From: Armatimonadota bacterium
GTDB taxonomy: Bacteria; Armatimonadota; Fimbriimonadia; Fimbriimonadales; Fimbriimonadaceae
Length of the DNA: 64,000 nucleotides
NCBI GenBank assembly: GCA_016789105.1
Contig: JAEURN010000001.1
Location: 62,001-126,000 of the forward strand
Reading direction: 5' to 3'
The notes under the pieces are model-generated. The model searched no databases, was not told the origin of the DNA, and saw only the letters and a program-made list of their open reading frames with translations. Shown one piece after another: positions 16,851 to 26,249 of this stretch (positions within the stretch are counted from its first letter, which is position 1; each line of letters starts with the position of its first letter). Made by a program: the position numbers and the translations under genes.

Positions 16851-18461
16851 ATGGAAGTCCTCGAATCGAAGATCAACCTGGGCGACGATGCCCACCGTGC
16901 CAACCGGGCTGCCATGGATGCGGTCATGGCTGAATACCGGGCAAACCTCCGGGGTGCGCTTGCCGGAGGCGGGCCGGCGGCGGTGGAAAAGCACAAGTCC
17001 CGCGGCAAACTGCTTGCCCGGGAACGAATCGACGCCTTGATCGACCCTAACTCGCCATTCCTGGAATTCTCCACCTTCGCCGCACATAACATGTACGAAG
17101 GGTCGGCACCGGCGGCCGGGATTGTGACCGGCATCGGCCGGATCCATGGCCGGGAATGCGTTGTCGTCGCCAACGACGCCACCGTCAAAGGGGGCACCTA
17201 TTTCCCGATCACGGTCAAAAAGCACCTGCGCGCCCAAGAAATCGCTTTGGAAAACAACCTCCCCTGCGTCTATCTCGTTGATAGCGGCGGGGCGTTTCTC
17301 CCCCTCCAAGCCGAAGTGTTTCCCGATAAAGAGCACTTTGGCCGCATATTCTATAACCAAGCCAATTTGTCCTCCCGGGGCATCCCCCAAATTGCCGCCG
17401 TCATGGGATCGTGCACGGCTGGGGGCGCTTATGTCCCTGCCATGTCCGATGAAACCGTGATGGTTAGGAACCAAGCCACGATTTTTTTGGGGGGTCCCCC
17501 GCTAGTCAAAGCCGCAACCGGTGAAGAGGTCACGGCAGAAGACCTTGGCGGGGCCGACGTCCATACCCGCCTATCCGGCGTGGCTGACCACCTTGCCGAA
17601 GATGACGGGCATGCGCTGGAAATCGTCCGCAACATCATCGAGGGTCTTGGCCCCGCCCCGCGGAAATCTTTGGCCGAACCCAATGATCCGGAGGAACCGC
17701 TCTACCCGGCCGATGAGATCTATTCCCTGGTTCCGGCCGATAGCAAAACCCCGATGGATATGCGGGGGATTTTGGCGCGAATCATCGACGGCAGCCGCTT
17801 TCAGGAGTTCAAAGCCCGTTACGGCACAACGTTGATTTGCGGATTTGCCCGGCTCCACGGCCATCTCGTCGGAATTCTGGCCAACGACGGGATCCTGTTT
17901 TCGGAATCCGCCCTCAAGGGGGCGCACTTCATCGAGCTGTGCTGTCAACGGCAGATCCCGCTGGTCTTCCTGCAAAACATCACCGGGTTCATGGTCGGCC
18001 GAAAATATGAAAACGAGGGGATCGCCAAAAATGGGGCCAAGTTGGTGACGGCCGTCAGCACGGCGAACGTGCCCAAGTTCACCGTCATCGTCGGCGGGTC
18101 TTATGGAGCGGGCAACTATGGGATGTGTGGGCGGGCCTATGGCCCCCGGCAACTGTGGATGTGGCCAAATGCCGGAATCAGCGTGATGGGCGGCGAACAG
18201 GCCGCCAACGTCCTTTTGACCGTGAAGGCAGAACAATTGGCTGCGCAAGGTCAAACAATGTCACCTCAAGAGCAAGCCGAATTCAAAGCCCCGACGCTTG
18301 CAAAGTACGCCGAAGAATCCAACGCCTACTACGCCTCCGCAAGGCTCTGGGATGACGGGGTCATCGACCCCGTCGATACCCGCCGGGTGCTGGCGCTGGG
18401 GATCGAAGCAGCGCGCAACGCCCCGGTTCCAGAGCCGGCATTCAGCCTATTCCGGATGTGA
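16851..18461 (+). CDS. Acyl-CoA carboxylase carboxyltransferase (beta) subunit, methylcrotonyl-/propionyl-CoA type
   Basis: The carboxyltransferase moves CO2 from biotin to an acyl-CoA, probably 3-methylcrotonyl-CoA in leucine breakdown. The 536-residue length, [15 protein letters not shown] near residue 45, [19 protein letters not shown], and [17 protein letters not shown] match MccB. The C-terminal half has [19 protein letters not shown] and [16 protein letters not shown] with [16 protein letters not shown]. No biotin-carboxylase subunit is adjacent, so the partner is elsewhere; the biotin ligase gene sits at 35.4 kb. TAAGAT lies 12 bases before the start. The gene ends 5 bases from the convergent AraC gene. 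Confidence 0.9.
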   Translation: MEVLESKINLGDDAHRANRAAMDAVMAEYRANLRGALAGGGPAAVEKHKSRGKLLARERIDALIDPNSPFLEFSTFAAHNMYEGSAPAAGIVTGIGRIHGRECVVVANDATVKGGTYFPITVKKHLRAQEIALENNLPCVYLVDSGGAFLPLQAEVFPDKEHFGRIFYNQANLSSRGIPQIAAVMGSCTAGGAYVPAMSDETVMVRNQATIFLGGPPLVKAATGEEVTAEDLGGADVHTRLSGVADHLAEDDGHALEIVRNIIEGLGPAPRKSLAEPNDPEEPLYPADEIYSLVPADSKTPMDMRGILARIIDGSRFQEFKARYGTTLICGFARLHGHLVGILANDGILFSESALKGAHFIELCCQRQIPLVFLQNITGFMVGRKYENEGIAKNGAKLVTAVSTANVPKFTVIVGGSYGAGNYGMCGRAYGPRQLWMWPNAGISVMGGEQAANVLLTVKAEQLAAQGQTMSPQEQAEFKAPTLAKYAEESNAYYASARLWDDGVIDPVDTRRVLALGIEAARNAPVPEPAFSLFRM

Positions 18462-18466
18462 GCCCG

Positions 18467-19288
18467 TTACCTGGTTTCGCCGTCGAGACTCCGTTTGTAC
18501 TGCTCGATGCGGTAGATGTCTTTGGGCATGTTCCCCGCCCGGATCGCACGGGGGGAAGCACCCAACCGCAACCGGGCAAACCGGTTCAATTGGTGCAGGT
18601 CGCCGAATCCGCATTGGGCTGCGACTTGTTTGATCGATAGTGTGGAAGTGGTCAACAACTCCTCTGCCTTCCTGGCTTGGGCCAATTGGATGAACTGCTT
18701 GGGCGTAATGCCGTGCTCTTGCAAAAAGTGACGACCCAACTGGCTGACGGATATCCCGAGTTCCCTGGCAACTGCTGCAACCTTGAGGCCTTCCGGCAGC
18801 CGGTCTTCGATGATTTTTTCGGCAAGACCCACAATCGGGTTTCGCCGGACGAGTTCAACCGGTCGAGACACCGACCAGAGCATGGCCCGGGCCACGGTGT
18901 TGACATGCGCTTTGGTCGTTCGGGATTCCGCCAGCCCCTTGCGGAACTCGATGTTCCAAAAGTCGCCGGCACCTCCAAGTCCGGCCAGCTGCGGCAAAAG
19001 GCGCATCGTTCCGGCCCCTGCGACCCGGAAACTAAAGAAATTGTAAACGTAGGGTGGGTCCCCCTGCCACCGGGCTTCGCACCGCGAACCTGGCGGGATG
19101 ATGACCAAGTCGTTGACCCTGACGGTAAAGGTCTCGCCATTGACTGTGAACTCCCCTTCGGAAAGGGAATGCAGGCCCTGCCAATGCTCGATGGCCTGAG
19201 TCCAAGCCAGGACAGGTTGGTTGTCGCCAAATGCCCCCGATCCGACAACGGGCAGGTCTTCGGCAAGGTTCATCCGGTAAAGGCGCAC
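18467..19288 (-). CDS. AraC-family transcriptional regulator
   Basis: A 273-residue regulator. The N-terminal half is a cupin-like sensor (GLHSLSEGEFTVNGETF then VIIPPGSRCEARW). The C-terminal ~100 residues are the double HTH: VAAVARELGISVSQLGRHFLQEHG and IKQVAAQCGFGDLHQLNRFARLRLG, an intact AraC/XylS signature. The start may be GTG at 19288 or ATG at 19273 (MNLAEDLP). A perfect 22-bp palindrome covers the GTG and a CATAAT box, suggesting autoregulation. Its ligand is not evident; the nearest outward gene is a PEP-CTERM protein. Confidence 0.88.
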   Translation of the reverse strand: MRLYRMNLAEDLPVVGSGAFGDNQPVLAWTQAIEHWQGLHSLSEGEFTVNGETFTVRVNDLVIIPPGSRCEARWQGDPPYVYNFFSFRVAGAGTMRLLPQLAGLGGAGDFWNIEFRKGLAESRTTKAHVNTVARAMLWSVSRPVELVRRNPIVGLAEKIIEDRLPEGLKVAAVARELGISVSQLGRHFLQEHGITPKQFIQLAQARKAEELLTTSTLSIKQVAAQCGFGDLHQLNRFARLRLGASPRAIRAGNMPKDIYRIEQYKRSLDGETR

Positions 19289-19308
19289 TGGTCATAATTA
19301 TGACCAGT
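19287..19308. promoter_or_regulatory. Perfect 22-bp palindrome at the AraC start: candidate operator
   Basis: The sequence is self-complementary over all 22 bases, centred on ATAATTAT within TGGTCATAATTATGACCA. On the minus strand CATAAT within it lies 8 bases before the GTG at 19288, so a bound dimer would block the -10 region. Such an exact palindrome is unlikely by chance. The following AT-rich gap (19309-19485) carries the divergent promoter. Confidence 0.65.
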
Positions 19309-19485
19309 AAATTTAAGCTCTTTTCCAGTTTTTATATTCAAATTTATACGGGTTAGTATTCAATTTTAATCACAATGTATCGAAATTTCTCGCGCCAACC
19401 GCCACTTTGTTGCCGTACTGATAGAATTGAGGTCAGGTTTAAAGGCCAAGAACACAGATATGCGGCCTTTGCATTGGAGAAAAGT
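19309..19485. other. AT-rich divergent intergenic region between araC-type and PEP-CTERM genes
   Basis: This 177-base stretch is much richer in A/T than its surroundings, especially 19309-19390. It contains repeated TATATTCAAATTT- and AGTATTCAATTTT-like tracts, so it probably holds promoter and regulator sites. I see no gene in it. Confidence 0.5.
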
Positions 19486-20145
19486 ATGAACAGGGTTTTT
19501 TTGATTGCGTTGGCGTGCTTGGGGGCATCGGTTGCCTGGGGAGAAGGGTTTGGCCCAACGCCGTACCTTCAAGCCTCAGATTCGCCATGGAACAGCTACA
19601 CCTGGAGCTACCACCATCTTGAGGACTTTGAAGACAACTTGCTCAACGTCCCCGGGGTGACTGTTGACCACGGGAACCCGTATTCAAACCCGGCCAATTG
19701 CGATTCGGTGGACGCCGACGATGGCACCATCGATGGATCAGGTCTGTTGGGCCATAGCCTCTTCTATACCAGTGGTTCGACGGGGGTCAAGTTCACTTTT
19801 GATGCCAATGCTTTGGGCCAGCTCCCCAATTACGCGGGGATTGTTTGGACCGATGGAGGCGGCGCAACGACCTTCACCGCATTCGACGCCAACGGTGTGC
19901 AGATCGGGCAGATCATCGCCACAACCGCCGACGGGGCCTCGAACGGCCAGACCGCCGAAGACCGGTTCTATGGTTGGCATTCAGATGCCGGGATCGGTTC
20001 GATCCATATCAAAAATGCAAGTGGCGGCATCGAGGTCGACCATCTGCAATATGGACTGGGGCAGCCCGTTCCGGAGCCGGCAACGTTCTCGGCCGCCGCA
20101 CTGCTCGGTTTGTTGGCCCGGCGGAAAAAGAACCGGTCAAACTGA
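19486..20145 (+). CDS. PEP-CTERM sorting-signal surface protein
   Basis: A 219-residue exported protein. The start at 19486 has GGAGA six bases upstream and gives a good signal peptide (MNRVFLIALACLGASVAWG). The central region is beta-rich and Gly/Thr/Asn-rich, typical of extracellular jelly-roll-like domains, without a recognised catalytic motif. The tail VPEPATFSAAALLGLLARRK is a complete PEP-CTERM signal. It is divergent from the AraC gene and followed by a strong hairpin, so it is probably monocistronic and may be the AraC target. Confidence 0.85.
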   Translation: MNRVFLIALACLGASVAWGEGFGPTPYLQASDSPWNSYTWSYHHLEDFEDNLLNVPGVTVDHGNPYSNPANCDSVDADDGTIDGSGLLGHSLFYTSGSTGVKFTFDANALGQLPNYAGIVWTDGGGATTFTAFDANGVQIGQIIATTADGASNGQTAEDRFYGWHSDAGIGSIHIKNASGGIEVDHLQYGLGQPVPEPATFSAAALLGLLARRKKNRSN

Positions 20146-20163
20146 CCGTCCCCGACGCCGATT

Positions 20164-20204
20164 CCCTGGCCCGATCCATCAGGGTTTCCCGGATCGGGCC
20201 AGGG
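20164..20204 (+). terminator. Strong hairpin after the PEP-CTERM gene
   Basis: CCCTGGCCCGATCC (20164-20177) pairs perfectly with GGATCGGGCCAGGG (20191-20204), with a 13-base loop. Outer bases extend the stem with one G-T pair. It lies 19 bases after the stop. No T-run follows, so termination could be factor-assisted. Confidence 0.65.
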
Positions 20205-20287
20205 GATCATTGGGCACCGGCAATGCTGCCGGATTTGCGGTTCTAACCTGGAGATCGGCCGCAGGCTAGCCTTTATGAACGCTGAGC

Positions 20288-21244
20288 ATGCCTGTTCTCA
20301 GCATTGTGATCTTGTCCCACAACCGCCTCGCCGACTTGCAGGCCAACCTGGAATACCTCTTTGCCGCTGGACGCGAAGATTGGGAAATCATTGTTGTGGA
20401 TAACGCCTCCACCGATGGCACGCCAGAATATCTGGCGGGGCTGGAGCATCCGCGCCTGACCGTCGTTGCCAACCAGGAAAACCGGGGCGTCGCCGGCGGG
20501 AGGAACGACGGCTTCCGCCTTGCTAAGGGCAAGTACATTTTGTGCATTGATGACGACTCCCAACCGGAACTCGGCTTCTTGAACGACTTGCCCGCCCTGT
20601 TTGCCGCTTATCCCGAAGCCGGTTTGATCACACCCCTCGTGCTCCACGCCCAGGACGGCACTCCTCAAAACGACCACGGGATGGATCCGATGTGGGTCTC
20701 CAATTTCCATGGCAGTTGCCACGCCTTTCGGCGTTCGTTGCTGGATGAAATCGGCTTTCAAGATGAACTATGTACGTTTGGGGGAGAAGAAATTGACTTT
20801 TCAGTTCGAGCCCACAAAGCGGGCTATCAAACCCTTTACCATCCCGAATATGTCAGTCGCCACAACAGCTTTGTCCGGCCCCCGGCCGAGCAAATGAAGC
20901 GGTGGCACCGCTGGGCCTACAACTATGCCCGTGTGCTCGGCAAAAACTTCCCCCCCGAAATGGCCAAAAAGCTGGCCGACGAGCACACCAAGCAATTTGC
21001 GCTCAAGTTGGCGCGGGCCGGCCAACCGAGGGGATCCCAAACCATAGCCCAAGAAGGTCTACGCGGACTGATGGAAGGTCTTGCGGCAAACGAGCAATGC
21101 CCGGTCGAAACCCAGCGGTTTTACTCCAACCCCGATCTGGCCCCAGAGTTTGGAAACAAGACGATCTTGCGCAAAATCTGGCACAAAGTCGCCAAACCTG
21201 GCCCAGCTCCAGACCTGCTTGCCGGCCGGCGGAAACTAGCCTAG
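20288..21244 (+). CDS. Glycosyltransferase family 2 protein
   Basis: A 318-residue GT-A enzyme, probably adding a sugar such as rhamnose to surface glycans. LSIVILSHNRLADLQANLEY and VVDNASTDGTPEYL form the nucleotide-binding start. CIDDDSQPE contains the metal-binding DxD, and FGGEEIDFSVRAHKAGY contains the ED/EE catalytic-base element. The C-terminal ~90 residues are basic and helical. A TAGCCT hexamer lies 15 bases before the ATG. Its last 9 bases overlap the convergent peptidase gene. Confidence 0.88.
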   Translation: MPVLSIVILSHNRLADLQANLEYLFAAGREDWEIIVVDNASTDGTPEYLAGLEHPRLTVVANQENRGVAGGRNDGFRLAKGKYILCIDDDSQPELGFLNDLPALFAAYPEAGLITPLVLHAQDGTPQNDHGMDPMWVSNFHGSCHAFRRSLLDEIGFQDELCTFGGEEIDFSVRAHKAGYQTLYHPEYVSRHNSFVRPPAEQMKRWHRWAYNYARVLGKNFPPEMAKKLADEHTKQFALKLARAGQPRGSQTIAQEGLRGLMEGLAANEQCPVETQRFYSNPDLAPEFGNKTILRKIWHKVAKPGPAPDLLAGRRKLA

Positions 21245-22288
21245 ATCAAAGGCGTAATCCTTCTTCCCGCAATCTTCGATGTACCGGGCGAGCAGATCGA
21301 TGGACGCCTGCACGTCGGCCTTGTGAACCGTTTCGTTGACCGTGTGGATGTAGCGGGTCGGGATTGAGAGCGTGAAGCTCGGGATCCCGCCGTTTTGCCG
21401 TTGCACTCCACCCGCATCCGTCCCGCCGGCGGGGAGCAACTCGATTTGGTGGGGGATTCCGTGGGTCTCGGCAAGCTCCCGGAAGTGGGCCACCATTTTG
21501 GGGTGGCAGATCAACGATGAATCCATAACTTTAATGGCCGTGCCCTCGCCGAGTTTCGTCACGCAATACTCGGCCGGGATCCCTGGGAAGTCGTTGGCCA
21601 ACGTCACGTCGATCGCCACGCAGTAGTCCGGGTTGATCCCACTGCCGGCCGCGGTCGCCCCCCTCAAACCAATCTCCTCTTGGGTCGTCGCGACGGCATA
21701 GACGTCCACGTCGTGATCCCGCGCGGCTTTGACGGCTTCGATCATCACAAAGACGGCGGCGCGGTCGTCCATGCTCTTGCACGTGCAAAGGTCTCCCATG
21801 GTTTGGAAGTCCCGGTTCATCGTGACCATGTCGCCGATCCTGATCTGCGCCTTGGCCGAGTCGGCGTCCAAGCCGGTGTCGATGAAATAGTCGTCGTGTT
21901 TGGGCGCTTTGTCGGCTTCGGCAGGGGAAAGCAAGTGCTTGGGCTTTGTGCCCAGCATCATCAGCCCGTGTCGCGGTCCGCTTTGGGTGTGGACGATCAC
22001 GCGTTGGGCTGCCATCATCCGCGGATCCCAACCCCCCAGCGGGTGGATGCGCAAGAACCCCTTGTCGTCAATGAACTTGACGACAAACCCGATTTCATCC
22101 ATGTGGGCCGCCAGCATCAGCTTTTTGCCGGATCCGCTGCCCCGCTTTAGGCAGATCAGGTTGCCCATGGCATCGGATGAAATATCGCAGAGCCCCTTCA
22201 GCTCTCGGTGGACGATTTTGCGGATCGCATCTTCCTGTCCGGGCACGCCATGGGCTTCGGTGAGTTCTTTGAGGAGTTCGAGGTTCAT
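21236..22288 (-). CDS. M42-family metallo-aminopeptidase
   Basis: A cytosolic di-zinc aminopeptidase of the M42 family (glutamyl-aminopeptidase, deblocking aminopeptidase or the so-called endoglucanase M), which trims peptides as large tetrahedral particles. The metal ligands are visible in order: AAHMDEIGF (His), SMDDRAAV (bridging Asp), TTQEEIGLRGA (catalytic Glu and ligand Glu), VAIDVT (Asp) and YIHTVNETVH (His). The length of 350 is normal. The gene starts 18 bases after the diguanylate cyclase stop, so the two may share a transcript. Confidence 0.92.
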   Translation of the reverse strand: MNLELLKELTEAHGVPGQEDAIRKIVHRELKGLCDISSDAMGNLICLKRGSGSGKKLMLAAHMDEIGFVVKFIDDKGFLRIHPLGGWDPRMMAAQRVIVHTQSGPRHGLMMLGTKPKHLLSPAEADKAPKHDDYFIDTGLDADSAKAQIRIGDMVTMNRDFQTMGDLCTCKSMDDRAAVFVMIEAVKAARDHDVDVYAVATTQEEIGLRGATAAGSGINPDYCVAIDVTLANDFPGIPAEYCVTKLGEGTAIKVMDSSLICHPKMVAHFRELAETHGIPHQIELLPAGGTDAGGVQRQNGGIPSFTLSIPTRYIHTVNETVHKADVQASIDLLARYIEDCGKKDYAFDLG

Positions 22289-22306
22289 TCGAACCGTTTT
22301 ACCGCG

Positions 22307-25162
22307 TCAGGCGGCTTTCGGTTCCTTCATCTTGGACCAAGCGGTCACCCGGTTGCGCCCGGCCTCTTTGCTGGCATAGAGGGCCTGGTCGGCCCGGTCG
22401 ATGAGTTCCGCCTTGCTCTCCACGTCTTTCGTGTACATTGAAACGCCAAAGCTAGCCGTGACTTGGCGGTGCGGCCAATCTTGGTCTTCAATGGCCATCC
22501 GGCAGTCTTCTGCCAGTTCCACCATCCCGTCTTCGGAGAGCCCCACGCCGACGATCACGAACTCCTCGCCCCCATAGCGGGCGACAAAGTGCGGAGCTGG
22601 GACGTTTTCTTGTAGAGTTTTGGCCACCCGTTTCAAAACCTCGTCCCCTGCCAGGTGGCCAAACCCGTCGTTGAACAGCTTAAATTTGTCGACATCCATC
22701 AGGCTGACGCCGATCGAAATTCCCGCGGTGTCGGCGACGGCCATTTTGTCCGAGAGGAACTCCTGGAACGTTTTGTGGTTCTTCAGCCCGGTCAAACCGT
22801 CAGTAGAAGCCAGGTTCAAGAGCTTTTCGTTCGCTTCTTGCAACATCGACTGTTGGATTTCCATCTGGACGTTGGCTTCGTTGAGCGCCGCCATCTGGTC
22901 CTCGATCTGGCGTTCGGCATCTTTGCGACTGGTGATGTTTTGGTAGAACACGCTGATGCCGCCGTCAAGGTTTTTATATGTGCGGAATTCCAGCCAGGAA
23001 CCGGTTGGCGGGTACATGAATTCCATGTTCTCGTCTTCGCCGGTTTCTTGCACTCGGTCGAATAGTTCCCGAACCGGTTGCCAAAAATCCTCGGGCATCG
23101 AATCCCAAATGTTCGTGCCGATGAGGTCGATGGCCTCAACCCCCATGCTGGCGGCGGCAGAGGCATTGATATAGGTGTACCGACCAGAGGGGTCCAGGGA
23201 GTAGAAACTGTCGTTGATGCTCTCCAAAATGCGTTTGATGCGCATGTTGGCGGTTGCCAAGGCATCTTCGGCCATTTTCTGTTCCGTGACATCAAGGCTT
23301 GTCCCCCGGAATCCGGCCAACTCGCCCATTTCGTCGAACACGGGGATGGCGTTGAACCGTTGCCAGACCCGTTGGCCATATTTGCCGTGGGAATTGAGCA
23401 ACAAGTTCTTCACCGGCATGCCGTCCAAAACCGATTCGGCCAAACGGTTTTGGACTTCCCGGACTTCTGACCGTTCGATGTAGTCGAGCGGATTGTGCCC
23501 CAAAAGTTCTTCTGGCAAAAAGCCGAGCACGTCTTCCACCTTTTGGCTAACGTAGGTGAACCGAAAATCGGCATTGACTTCCCAAACGTATTCACCGGCT
23601 GATTCGACGACGTCGCGGAACCGCGCCTCGCTCTTGGCGATCTGGATTTGCGCTTCCTTTTGTTCGGTGACATCATCTTCGATCACCACGATATGGGTGC
23701 AGATCCCAGAGTCGCTTTTGATCGGTGTGATGGAGACCCGGCTCCAATACTCCTCCCCATCCGGTCGTTTGAATAAGTTTTCACCCTGGTATTCCGCGTG
23801 GCGCCGTAGGGCTTGGCTGAGCTCGGGCAGGCTCTGGTACTTGGGGTCGACCTCCGAACGGAACGCAAACGGGGTTTCTCCGACGACTGCGCCGAACTCG
23901 AATCCGCTCAACCGTTGGAATGCCTCGTTGGCATAGATGATGCACGCCGCCGAATCCAAAATCAAAACGCTGTTCATGCTCTGCCGGGCGACCATGCTGA
24001 GCATCTTGAGTTGTTCGGCAACCGCTTTCTCTTCGGTGATGTCCTTTGCCACCGTCAGGTAACCGCGGATCCCGCCGGCCTCGGTCCTGATCTCGTTGAG
24101 GCTGAGGTTGACATCGATCTGGTCGTCTCCGGAAGTTTGGTATTGCCACTCCGTCACCGAATTCCCTGGCTTGGCCGCCAAGTAGGCAAACAGATCCGGC
24201 CCGGTTTCCAGAATATCGCCGGTGGTCGCCTCGATCTCGGCTATCCGGAGGCCGATTTCGGTTTTTGGATGGAAATCAGAAAGCCGTTTTTGGCCGACGC
24301 ACTCCGCCTCGGAATACCCGAGGATTATTTCGGCAGCCCGGTTCATCCCCAAAATCGAACAGTTCTCATCCGCCCAGACGATCGAATATTCGGCAGCATC
24401 CAAAACCGCCTCTTGCAGGGCCGCCATGTCTTCGAGCCTCCTTTGTGCGGCGACTTGTTCGGTGATGTCCAAACCGCAAACGATCCCGCCCAGGATGTTG
24501 CCGTCCCGGTTGCGCAGCGGGAAGAACCGGAAGTTGACGGTTCGTAGTTGCGATCCGAATTCAAAACTGCGTTCGACGGAGACCATTTCCCCATCGTGCA
24601 TTACCTGCCCGATGATCCCTTCGAGGAGTTCTGCACCGTCATCCCAGCGGAGGGATTTCGCGATGGGGTGCAAAACCGCGTGGTGGGTGGGGATGCCGGT
24701 CAGCTCCGCCATCTGCGGGTTAGATTCAAAGATCGTGCCTTCGGCATCAAATGTTGCGGCACCGATCGGCAGACCCTCGAAGAGGCTTTGAAACCGTCGT
24801 GATGCGTGTTCTTGCATCGATTTCTGGATTTCGGCCAGGTCTAGGGCTTGCTGGATTTCTTCTTGCTGTTCTTGCTGGCGGTTGAGGATCCCTTCGATCT
24901 CTTCCCGTTGCCTGATGAGCTCGTCGTTATCCGACTGCATCTGTGCCGACTCGGCATCGATGCGCCGGCAGACCGTGAGAAACACCCAAATGTTGGCGGC
25001 AATCGAGGCAGCGGCCGTGATTGACGCCCCGATGGCGACCACAGTCATCCCGCCTTTGATTTGAAGGGTCAGGCCGACTGTGAGCGCCAATTGGAGGACC
25101 GCAAGCCCAACAAAAACCCATTTCAAGCCTGACCTGTTTCCGCCCAGGTTCCGCGACTCCAT
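22307..25162 (-). CDS. Membrane-anchored diguanylate cyclase with five PAS domains
   Basis: Makes the second messenger cyclic di-GMP from GTP. Order: two membrane segments (about residues 15-60), a Gln-rich coiled coil (~70-115), five PAS domains (~120-245, 250-375, 380-510, 515-640, 650-770), a helical linker, and GGDEF (~790-945). The active site is intact: DGLTGLKNHK, LMDVDKFKLFND and RYGGEEF. The usual RxxD inhibitory site before the GGEEF is not preserved (ENVPAPHFVARYGGEEF), so product inhibition may be lost. I start at ATG 25162 because GAGGA lies 4-8 bases upstream; an in-frame start at 25213 adds a non-homologous tail. The signal sensed is unknown. Confidence 0.9.
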   Translation of the reverse strand: MESRNLGGNRSGLKWVFVGLAVLQLALTVGLTLQIKGGMTVVAIGASITAAASIAANIWVFLTVCRRIDAESAQMQSDNDELIRQREEIEGILNRQQEQQEEIQQALDLAEIQKSMQEHASRRFQSLFEGLPIGAATFDAEGTIFESNPQMAELTGIPTHHAVLHPIAKSLRWDDGAELLEGIIGQVMHDGEMVSVERSFEFGSQLRTVNFRFFPLRNRDGNILGGIVCGLDITEQVAAQRRLEDMAALQEAVLDAAEYSIVWADENCSILGMNRAAEIILGYSEAECVGQKRLSDFHPKTEIGLRIAEIEATTGDILETGPDLFAYLAAKPGNSVTEWQYQTSGDDQIDVNLSLNEIRTEAGGIRGYLTVAKDITEEKAVAEQLKMLSMVARQSMNSVLILDSAACIIYANEAFQRLSGFEFGAVVGETPFAFRSEVDPKYQSLPELSQALRRHAEYQGENLFKRPDGEEYWSRVSITPIKSDSGICTHIVVIEDDVTEQKEAQIQIAKSEARFRDVVESAGEYVWEVNADFRFTYVSQKVEDVLGFLPEELLGHNPLDYIERSEVREVQNRLAESVLDGMPVKNLLLNSHGKYGQRVWQRFNAIPVFDEMGELAGFRGTSLDVTEQKMAEDALATANMRIKRILESINDSFYSLDPSGRYTYINASAAASMGVEAIDLIGTNIWDSMPEDFWQPVRELFDRVQETGEDENMEFMYPPTGSWLEFRTYKNLDGGISVFYQNITSRKDAERQIEDQMAALNEANVQMEIQQSMLQEANEKLLNLASTDGLTGLKNHKTFQEFLSDKMAVADTAGISIGVSLMDVDKFKLFNDGFGHLAGDEVLKRVAKTLQENVPAPHFVARYGGEEFVIVGVGLSEDGMVELAEDCRMAIEDQDWPHRQVTASFGVSMYTKDVESKAELIDRADQALYASKEAGRNRVTAWSKMKEPKAA

Positions 25163-25275
25163 CCGATCCTCATGCGGATTATCGGCAAGGCGTTGGCCAG
25201 AACTGCAACCCAATGTCCATTAGGTCTCACCCTGGGGCGGGGGAACATGTTGCCTGGTAACCTCCTTCCACCAAT

Positions 25276-26211
25276 ATGACTCACAAAGTCGCCATCATCG
25301 GAACCGGCCCGGCCGGATACACGGCCGCACTTTATGCAGCCCGCGCAGATCTCCGGCCCATCGTCTTTGCCGGGCCCGAACCGGGTGGCCAACTGATGAT
25401 TACGACTGATGTGGAGAACTATCCGGGCTTCCCCGATGGCGTCATGGGCCCCGATATGATGGACCTCTTCCGCAAACAGGCCGAGCGTTTCGGGGCGGAG
25501 GTCATCCAAAAGACAGTCGAGAAGGTGGATCTCTCCCAGCGCCCGTTCCGGATCTGGGCGGACGGCGCGGAATACATGGCGGAGTCGGTGATTATTTCAA
25601 CCGGGGCATCGGCCAAATGGCTGGGGCTCGAGGGTGAAGTGACGTTTGGCGGTTACGGCGTATCGGCTTGCGCCACATGCGACGGGTTCTTCTTCAGAGG
25701 CAAAAACGTCATCGTCGTCGGAGGCGGGGACACGGCGATGGAAGAGGCCAACTACTTAACCAAGCACGCAGAAAAAGTCTACCTCGTCCACCGGAGGGAT
25801 GTCTTCCGCGCCAGTAAAGTCATGCAGCAACGCGTGGTAGAAAACCCGAAGGTCGAATTGGTGACCAATGCGGAAATCACCGAAATCTTGGGCGACCTGG
25901 AGCCCCGCAAAAAGGTGACGGGTGTCGTCTTACGCGACACGGTGACCGGCGAAACCAGATCCATGCCCATCGATGGCGTGTTTATCGCCATCGGCCACAA
26001 ACCAAACAGCGATCTCTTCACCGAATTCCTTGACCACGATGAGGTCGGCTACCTCCACCGGGAGCCGAACTCAACCAAAACGAAAATCCCCGGCGTGTTC
26101 GTGTGCGGGGATGTTGCCGACAGCGTCTACCGGCAGGCCGTGACCGCCGCCGGAACCGGCTGCATGGCGGCCATCGACGCCGAACGGTTCTTGGAAGGCA
26201 CCGGGCATTAA
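25276..26211 (+). CDS. trxB: Thioredoxin-disulfide reductase
   Basis: NADPH:thioredoxin reductase, a FAD enzyme that keeps thioredoxin reduced; trxA lies at 43.1 kb. IIGTGPAGYTAALYAARA at the N-terminus binds FAD and GGQLMITTDVENYPGF follows. The redox motif CATCDG is near residue 133, GGGDTAMEEANYL binds NADPH, and the C-terminal FVCGDVADSVYRQAVTAAG is diagnostic. The length of 311 matches the low-molecular-weight type. It is divergent from the diguanylate cyclase, with TAACCT 12 bases before the ATG. Confidence 0.96.
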   Translation: MTHKVAIIGTGPAGYTAALYAARADLRPIVFAGPEPGGQLMITTDVENYPGFPDGVMGPDMMDLFRKQAERFGAEVIQKTVEKVDLSQRPFRIWADGAEYMAESVIISTGASAKWLGLEGEVTFGGYGVSACATCDGFFFRGKNVIVVGGGDTAMEEANYLTKHAEKVYLVHRRDVFRASKVMQQRVVENPKVELVTNAEITEILGDLEPRKKVTGVVLRDTVTGETRSMPIDGVFIAIGHKPNSDLFTEFLDHDEVGYLHREPNSTKTKIPGVFVCGDVADSVYRQAVTAAGTGCMAAIDAERFLEGTGH

Positions 26212-26249
26212 AACGAACCGCCCGGTGAGTGCGTCACACTGCTAAGACT

